Assembly: GCA_037974965.1 (NCBI GenBank)
Contig: JBBPFI010000004.1
Coordinates: 496,001-560,000 of the forward strand
Reading direction: 5' to 3'
DNA: 64,000 nucleotides
Origin: Dacryopinax spathularia
Taxonomy: Eukaryota > Basidiomycota > Dacrymycetes > Dacrymycetales > Dacrymycetaceae
Translations under genes and position numbers: made by a program
The notes under the pieces: model-generated
What the model was told of the DNA's origin: nothing
Databases searched by the model: none
What the model saw: only the letters and a program-made list of their open reading frames with translations
Shown: in pieces, positions 58,291-64,000 of the stretch
Numbering within the stretch: the stretch's first letter is position 1
Layout of the letters: the number at the start of each line of letters is the position of its first letter

Positions 58291-58707
58291 ACAAGCCTTC
58301 CTTCCCGACATTCCCTTTTCGCACATTATTCCCCCCCTCTCCCCTCCTCTCTTCTCTCCTCTCCTTTTACTTTATCCCCCCTCCTCCTCCCTTCTTTCTC
58401 TCTCTCCTCTCCTCCTCTCTTTCTCCCCTCCTCACTCCATCTCTCCTCCTCCTCCGCAACGACCCACGACGCACTCCCCTCTCCCCCTCTGCTCGGTACC
58501 GACCACCGCCTCTACCACCGCACGCCGCTCTGTCCCATATTTACCCCACCAGGCTGTCATCTCCCGCAATCCCGAGTACGATCTAACCCGCCCGTCGCCG
58601 CCGTGTTGTATCCATCTCACGAACCGCCGTCACGCCAACGTAGACGGTCACCCCTCCCGCCCTGCACATAGCCAACCTCCTAGAAGACAATCCCCTCTCG
58701 GCCAGCA
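58291..58707 (+). promoter_or_regulatory. Pyrimidine-rich promoter/5' leader of the arrestin-like gene
   Basis: From about 58300 to 58490 the plus strand is almost wholly C and T (CCTCTCTTTCTCCCCTCC-type runs), followed by about 200 bp of mixed sequence up to the ATG at 58708. Such tracts are typical just upstream of transcription starts in basidiomycetes. Confidence 0.5.
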
Positions 58708-60505
58708 ATGGTCGTCATCTCCATCGTCCCGCTCAAGGGGAATGCCACGCGCGCCTTTCCCCACTCGGGCTACCTCGGCCTCTCACCCGTCACCGTACAA
58801 GGTGTTCTGCGCACGCGGCGCGACCCCGAGGACCGCAACCCTCTCGCGGCCACGTCCATCATCATAGCTGTCCGATGCTACGAGTTCCGGTTGAACAAGG
58901 CTGGCTCAGTCGCCAAGCAGAACGTACTCGCGCAGCACGACGAGTGCCTCTGGCAGGCGGCGAACGCGAACGAGCCATCCGAGGTGGGCGACTGGGACCT
59001 GCCATTCCGCCTCACCCTGCCTACGACGTTCGGAGGGATCAGCTCGGTGTCGCATCAGGAGTATAAGGTGTCGTGGAAGCTGGAAGCGGGTACGTCCCCA
59101 TTGTTCCATCGCTTACGAAGCAGAAAGCTGATTATATGCGCTAGTAATCCACCATGCACCCATGTTTGGCCTTGGGACACGGCTGGTCAAGGCCGTCCCG
59201 CTCAACCTGGTGAGGTACAGCGTGCCGCCGCCCCTGCACCCACCTACCCAGCACTGCGTCAATGTGCCGCACCACCCAATTGGGCCTGAAGACCCCTTCA
59301 CGGTGCGACTACACCTACCGCAGCCACCACCGAATATGCAGTTCTCCCATGTCTCCCTTACGGTTGACCGCACGCTCGAGATGCCAGAGGCGTCCCCGCC
59401 AACCTCACCAGAAGCTCAGCGCATATCATTGTTGGGAACGGTCTTCGCTCGCCCGTCATCATCGGGGTCGGGCTCATCAGCGCCAGCCATGTCATCAAGG
59501 CGGCACTCGCCGGCGCGCCGGTCACCTTCTCCTATCCGCCCGTCGACCTCGACTGGTGTACCATCGGGCCGCACTACGAGCCACCCAGTCATGACCCACG
59601 AGTGCCCGCTCGAGCCCTTCGCGGCAGAACAGCACGTCACGCTTGCCCTACCGCGGCCGCCTAGCTCTGGTCACTGGAGCTTAGGCGAGACGAGCATTAC
59701 CTCTCTCTGCCTATCTCGGTTCTTCCTGCGCACAAGACTCCATTTCGTTTCTGCTTATCCTGGGAGCCCGCAACGCGATCATATGGAGCTGCCATCTGCT
59801 GAGCTTCTGGTGACCATGCCTTCCAACGTGCAGAGACGCGAAATCATGGCCAAGCTACATGCATCTGCTCGCGCTAGTCCACCTCCGAGGTACGACACGA
59901 GGCAACCACCTGCATACACCAACCCAATGCAGGATGCGCAAGTACCGCCTCAACCCGTGCCTGCCCACCCTGCCACGCCGAAGCGACCTGCGCTCAGAAG
60001 ACCCCGGACAGCTGGTTCTTCATCCAGCAAGGTCCCTCCTGGCCGGCCCATCCGCCCACGCCGCTCGCAAGAGCATCTTCCCCAGCATACACGTACCCCC
60101 GAGCTTGTACACGAGCATCGTTTCTCCCCGCCTTCCAGATCTTCCTCCACCTCCACACTCCGTCCACCCGCAATAGAAATCGCCCTTTCCCCGCCTGCAC
60201 CTCCTTCGCCGAAACGATCCACTCCTCCGACCGCGAACGACCCACCTGCACGCCCGCGTACCAAAGCGCGCCTGTTCCTTAACCTGGGGGGAAACGCGAA
60301 CGGGAGCAGCCGTGATGCACGCAACGGCAGCTCCCCTGTTCGCGTGCCCACCCTTTCTCCGGCTTCGGCGCTCGTGCCAGGCGTAGCGGAGATGATGACT
60401 CCAGAGCACGTCATGGCCTGGGAGCAGGAACTGGACCGTATCAACGCAGCCGCACAGCGCGGAGGCCGAGTTGTCAACGTGCCCTGCGTCGGAGCAGCCC
60501 GATGA
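58708..60505 (+). CDS. Alpha-arrestin-like trafficking adaptor
   Basis: Two exons, 58708-59089 and 59145-60505, spliced in phase across VSWKLEA and VIHHAPMF. The first about 250 residues fit the arrestin N-terminal fold: GYLGLSPVTVQGVL, then DWDLPFRLTLPTTFGGIS, EYKVSWKLEAVIHHAPMFG and PLNLVRYSVPPP. The second half carries arrestin-C-like strands (HVTLALPRPPSSGHWSLGE, LLVTMPSNVQRREIM) and then a Pro/Ser/Arg-rich disordered tail. A PPxY motif (RQPPAYTNP) is present; in alpha-arrestins this recruits Rsp5/Nedd4 ubiquitin ligases to membrane transporters. The start was chosen because it follows the CT-rich leader and begins the conserved fold directly. The stop is at 60503-60505. The role in transporter endocytosis is inferred from the family. 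Confidence 0.72.
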
Positions 60506-63154
60506 TCCACTTGACCATCTTTCGTTCGACTTGCCGTATCCTCCATTCCCGTTCTCGCTACTACATTGTATCACCACACTACGCACGCATAACGCAAGCA
60601 AGTAACCGGCACTCCCAACCCGAATCTTCGTCTCGCGCACCCTGTACTGGCCTTCGCACGCGCATGCTCAACCGGGAGCCCGCGCACGCGCATCGAGCCG
60701 CCCCAATCCTGTCTTACCCTGTCCTGTTCTGTCTGGTCTGTCCGCCCTGCCTGTCTCCTTACAAGCTCTAGCTCTACCTATTTATTCATGCATGCATGCT
60801 CGCTCATATCAACTACACGCATTGTCTGTCCTGTTCTTCCCCAATTCAGCTGCAATGTCATGTCATGCTGACGCTCCACCTGGATCCTATGGTCCTATGA
60901 TCCTATCGTATTCCTGCGGCTCTGTATCCGTCTATCTGTCCACCTTGGCCGTGCATATGCAGACCGTGTGCAAAGCTGAGGGTTCGCCCCCTGACTTGGC
61001 AGAAGGCACGCATGGGGTGGCATAGCCATTCTGATGGGGCTCGCGTGGTCAAGCGGCACGCAAGCCAAAGCGCAGAATAGAAGCCTCGCACGCTGGCCCC
61101 ATCCATCCATTCAGGAGCAACCACTGGTGGAGGACACCTTCACAAGCTCCTGCGGTTGCGTACGGCCCGCCAAGTCCACCAATGCACACTGAGAAGATCA
61201 AAGAATCTTTATTGGGGAGTGGACCACGCGTAGGACATTGTAATGTCAGTAGGGGGAAAGAGGATCAACCTCGGCTGATCTGGAGCGCATAGCCACCACC
61301 TGGCACCTGCCAAATCGGGCCTCATTCGTGATGCGCACTCTCACGCTTGACCAAACCCCGTAAGCCCCTCTCCCGCAGGACGCCCAAACCCTGAGAGCGC
61401 ACGATGACACTTCCCGGCAAACCCGGCACGAGTAGTAAGCAGCGTAATGCTTCGTTAAACTTCCGGAGAAGAGACCATGCGCTCCTTGTTGCGGGAGCAA
61501 GCGTTATGTTCAGTTTGGAGGGTCGGCAGTCTGGTGCCGGGCGGTGTGCCGGGGGTTGCCGTTGACTGTTCTTCGGCGGTCTTCTTCGTGGTGAATGGAG
61601 TGGACGACTCACACGCAACTTGAGATCGAAAAATCCGAAGAACGAAATGGAGAGGACAGGAGTGGTTTCGTGTTTGTTCGGACGCCGATGGGCGGAGAAA
61701 GCCTGCGGGTCCACGTCGCCGCTGAGAAGTTTTTTTTAGGTAGACGCGGGCGATTCTCCTGAGAAAAGAGGTTCAGGTTGAATAGACGTTTGGGGCGGAC
61801 CGTACTGCGCCGCTCTGAGCGCGCCTGCTACCTACGTTACTCGTGGGACAGGAGTGTATGCATGAGCTTATGCCAGACAAATCGGACTAGAATTATTGTG
61901 ATTAATTTCATTAATGACTTTGTATATGCGCGACAAGTGGGCCAGATCGTCTTGCCAAATAATGCCCCGCAAGGCGAAAAGGAGATGGCGAGCCGCCGGC
62001 CCGTTCTTTCCAGCCTCACGTTCGGTATCAGTATGGCCTCGCTCACAACAGCACAGCGCCATCTCAAATGACAAAGGATACGACAGAAGCAAACGAACAA
62101 GCATATGGTTCGTGCTTCTGTTTCTGAATATTGGGGAGCATGCCGCTGGAGGCGAGCGGCGAGCTTCGGAGGATGGCTGGCTCAGTGGCGGGTTGTTCGT
62201 CGTCAAGTTTCGGCGGTTTTACTCCTCGCCCTCGGGTTTCAGACTGGGGTTCTTCTCGTGCATCGTATTCGATCGAAAGCGATCGACCGAAGCCCACCGT
62301 ACGGATATCGTATGTCCAGCTGGAAGATGGAATGCGCAGATTGTTCGCTGCAACGAGAGCTTCGAATTCCAAAACTCGCACAATAATGATTGTATTCTGT
62401 GCGTTCATGGAATATTCGCCGCCGGCATTTCCAGCCCGTCCAAGGTCCCGAAACTCAGAGAATGAACCTTCTGTGGCTACGATGGAAAAGATGGAAGTCT
62501 TCGCCCTTTTCGTGGCGTACGTACATGCATTCAGCATCGAATGTCCGACGTCAGACCGCTCAGCACGAAGCGCAATGTAAGGCCATGTCATACCCCGCTG
62601 CAGACCCTTCTAGCTACCAATATTTCTGGGCTAGCTGTCCCCTACTACGTATAGCCCAGGCTAGTCAGTCGTGTACGGCAGTCGTCTTTATTTCACATCA
62701 AACTCAATACCCTTCGGGCGCCCTGCGCCCCCAGGGTGCTGTGGTCGAAATCCAGGGAAATAGCCAGGCGGCAAGGCACCAGGGTTTGAACCTTGCTTAA
62801 GCGACCCCTGTCAGCAGGCCTCCCCGGGCTCTGAGGCAAGAATTGGGCGCAAGGAAAACGACCTCCGGCCTTCCCCGCACGCTGTCCCGGTCTCTCCGAT
62901 TGACGGGTATAGGAAGGTGCATGCGGTCCTGTCTTCGTTTCTTCGTTCTTAGCCGCTCGAACCCTGGAAATAAGGCACGCATTCATCTATCATGTCATCG
63001 ATCCGTTCTGGAAGAGACGTTGGTATCTGAGACTATTTGATAATTACAAAACGCCCCCTTGAGCCCATTAATATTACGTCGAGCTAGCCGCTCGTGAAGA
63101 AACTGATTGGGAGAGAAACCGTACATTCCACGGCCGCCGAGTATTGACAATCAA
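60506..63154. other. Region without a confident gene, 2.6 kb
   Basis: This holds the 3' flank of the arrestin-like gene and the 3' flank of the aspartic peptidase gene. A minus-strand AATAAA at about 61208-61215 and another at about 62685-62692 suggest minus-strand transcripts ending there. Minus-strand frames upstream of them (61322-61714, 62064-62591, 62693-62986) are open but show no motif I know. A possible SINE-like unit lies at about 62680-62900. Confidence 0.35.
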
Positions 63155-64000
63155 TCATGCATGATAGAAATCGCGTTGTCCGAAACCGATCCTTGGTGTT
63201 CCGGGTCGGGCATCAAATAGGGCATACACCCGCTTGAGGAATACCTGTGGGAAATAATCAATCAATCAATGTTCGATGATGAGGACCACATCCGTTACGC
63301 ACATCGCCAAAGATATCCTACGAAGGAACGTTCAGTAACATGTAGGGTGGAATGCAAAGAGTGGCTGACCTGTTTATTGCTACCTCTACTTTGGATTGAA
63401 CCGAACATGTAGCCCTTGATGGAAGCTGTCGAGAATTTGAGGTCTTCTCCTGGTATACCGAAGTAACGATCGCCACAAGCAAAATAGATATCGGGGCAAG
63501 TCGCGTTGGCAGGCACGATCCAGCCGCCAGCGGCGTGGTTCAAGGTCGCGCCTCGTACGGCAGAATAGATAGAGTACACGATATTATCGTCCAATAGAAT
63601 CCTGAAGAGAATTAGGACATAGGGAGGAGGAGCGAGGACCCGCCTTACAGTGTCGTTCCAGTATCCTGGCATGCCGATTAGAGCCAATCTCTCGAAGTGC
63701 AAAGGTTGAATGCTCACAGCAATCGCCGTGTTTCCCGCAGGTCTCGGAAACTCATGCTTCCCAATCATAATAGCCCGACTCTCAAACTCCCACCAGCCAT
63801 TGCTCGGATCAACATACGTCGTCCAGATATCAACCCCAGGCGGGAGCACGCCTCCGTTGACGTGGCCGAAGGTGTAGAAGCCTGCAACCTAGATCAGCTC
63901 GCTGGTGACTGGCACATGAACGAGGTGACGTGCCTCCGCTATCTCCTTTGTCGAGTTTGACGGTAAATATTGGCTGATGGACATGATCAGTGATGTCTGC
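63155..64000 (-). CDS. Secreted pepsin-like aspartic peptidase, 3' part, runs off the window
   Basis: C-terminal half of an A1-family aspartic endopeptidase similar to polyporopepsin-type enzymes. Exons, in minus-strand order: up to about 63889 (GFYTFGHVNGG...WWEFESRAIMIG...GNTAIA, ending at 63718), a 17-nt microexon 63649-63665, then 63370-63601, a 15-nt microexon 63303-63317 and 63155-63244. Spliced, the second catalytic site reads AIADTGTTLILLDD, the flap-side region GWIVPANATCPDIYFACGD, GIPGEDLKFS and GYMFGSIQSRG, then DIFGD on the 15-nt exon and VFLKRVYALFDARPGTPRIGF, ending FYHA. The upstream exon near 63900-64000 (QPIFTVKLDKGDSG) fits the family, but its donor appears to be GC rather than GT. 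The first catalytic Asp, the propeptide and the signal peptide lie beyond the window. Confidence 0.85.

Noticed and set aside
61914-62465. A 183-codon plus-strand frame
   Set aside because: No motif or splice support, overlapped by an equally long minus-strand frame; nothing separates it from chance.
62700-62880. tRNA gene on the minus strand
   Set aside because: Only a B-box-like word is present; no A-box at proper distance and no cloverleaf could be drawn.

Overview
The window reads as nuclear DNA of a filamentous basidiomycete, most likely an Agaricomycete. Genes are dense and carry many 45-75 bp introns, coding exons are GC-rich, promoters have pyrimidine-rich tracts, and several gene families (HECT-like, PIF1-like, rve-type integrase, RNase H1 N-domain, RlpA-like/expansin-like) are ones I know as expanded in mushroom-forming fungi. 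I cannot place it to order or genus. All gene models were made by reading splice sites and frames by eye; no search was run.

Left block, 0-8.7 kb, is core genome: TRP2 (anthranilate synthase component I), MRP4 (mitochondrial ribosomal protein uS2m) and SSB1 (ribosome-associated Hsp70) sharing a divergent promoter, then the large subunit of chromatin assembly factor 1.

Middle block, about 9-47.3 kb, looks like an accessory island. It holds a HECT-like gene, a PIF1-family helicase with a very long disordered N-terminus, a large unknown gene with a C-terminal cysteine cluster, a small membrane protein, two paralogous genes with CDA-fold deaminase signatures (only one keeps the full HxE...CxxC set), a gene with an RNase H1-type hybrid-binding domain, an apparently whole DDE (rve-type) transposase/integrase gene, three related JmjC/cupin-like genes and three genes I could not identify. 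Gaps between these genes carry copies of a palindrome, GTCATGAC in the form (C/T)GTCATGAC(G/A), and three satellite arrays share an 18-bp-type TTGTC(C/T)GATTTC motif.

Right block, 48-64 kb: two tandem secreted double-psi beta-barrel (expansin-like) genes, a gene-poor stretch of about 7.5 kb, an alpha-arrestin-like gene with a PPxY motif, about 2.6 kb without a clear gene, and the 3' part of a secreted aspartic peptidase whose catalytic DTG motif lies on a 17-nt microexon.

The most interesting system is the island: deaminase-like paralogs, a hybrid-binding-domain gene, an rve-type recombinase, a PIF1 helicase and a JmjC-like family interspersed with one repeated palindrome. A shared function (genome conflict, mobile cargo or common regulation) is inference only.
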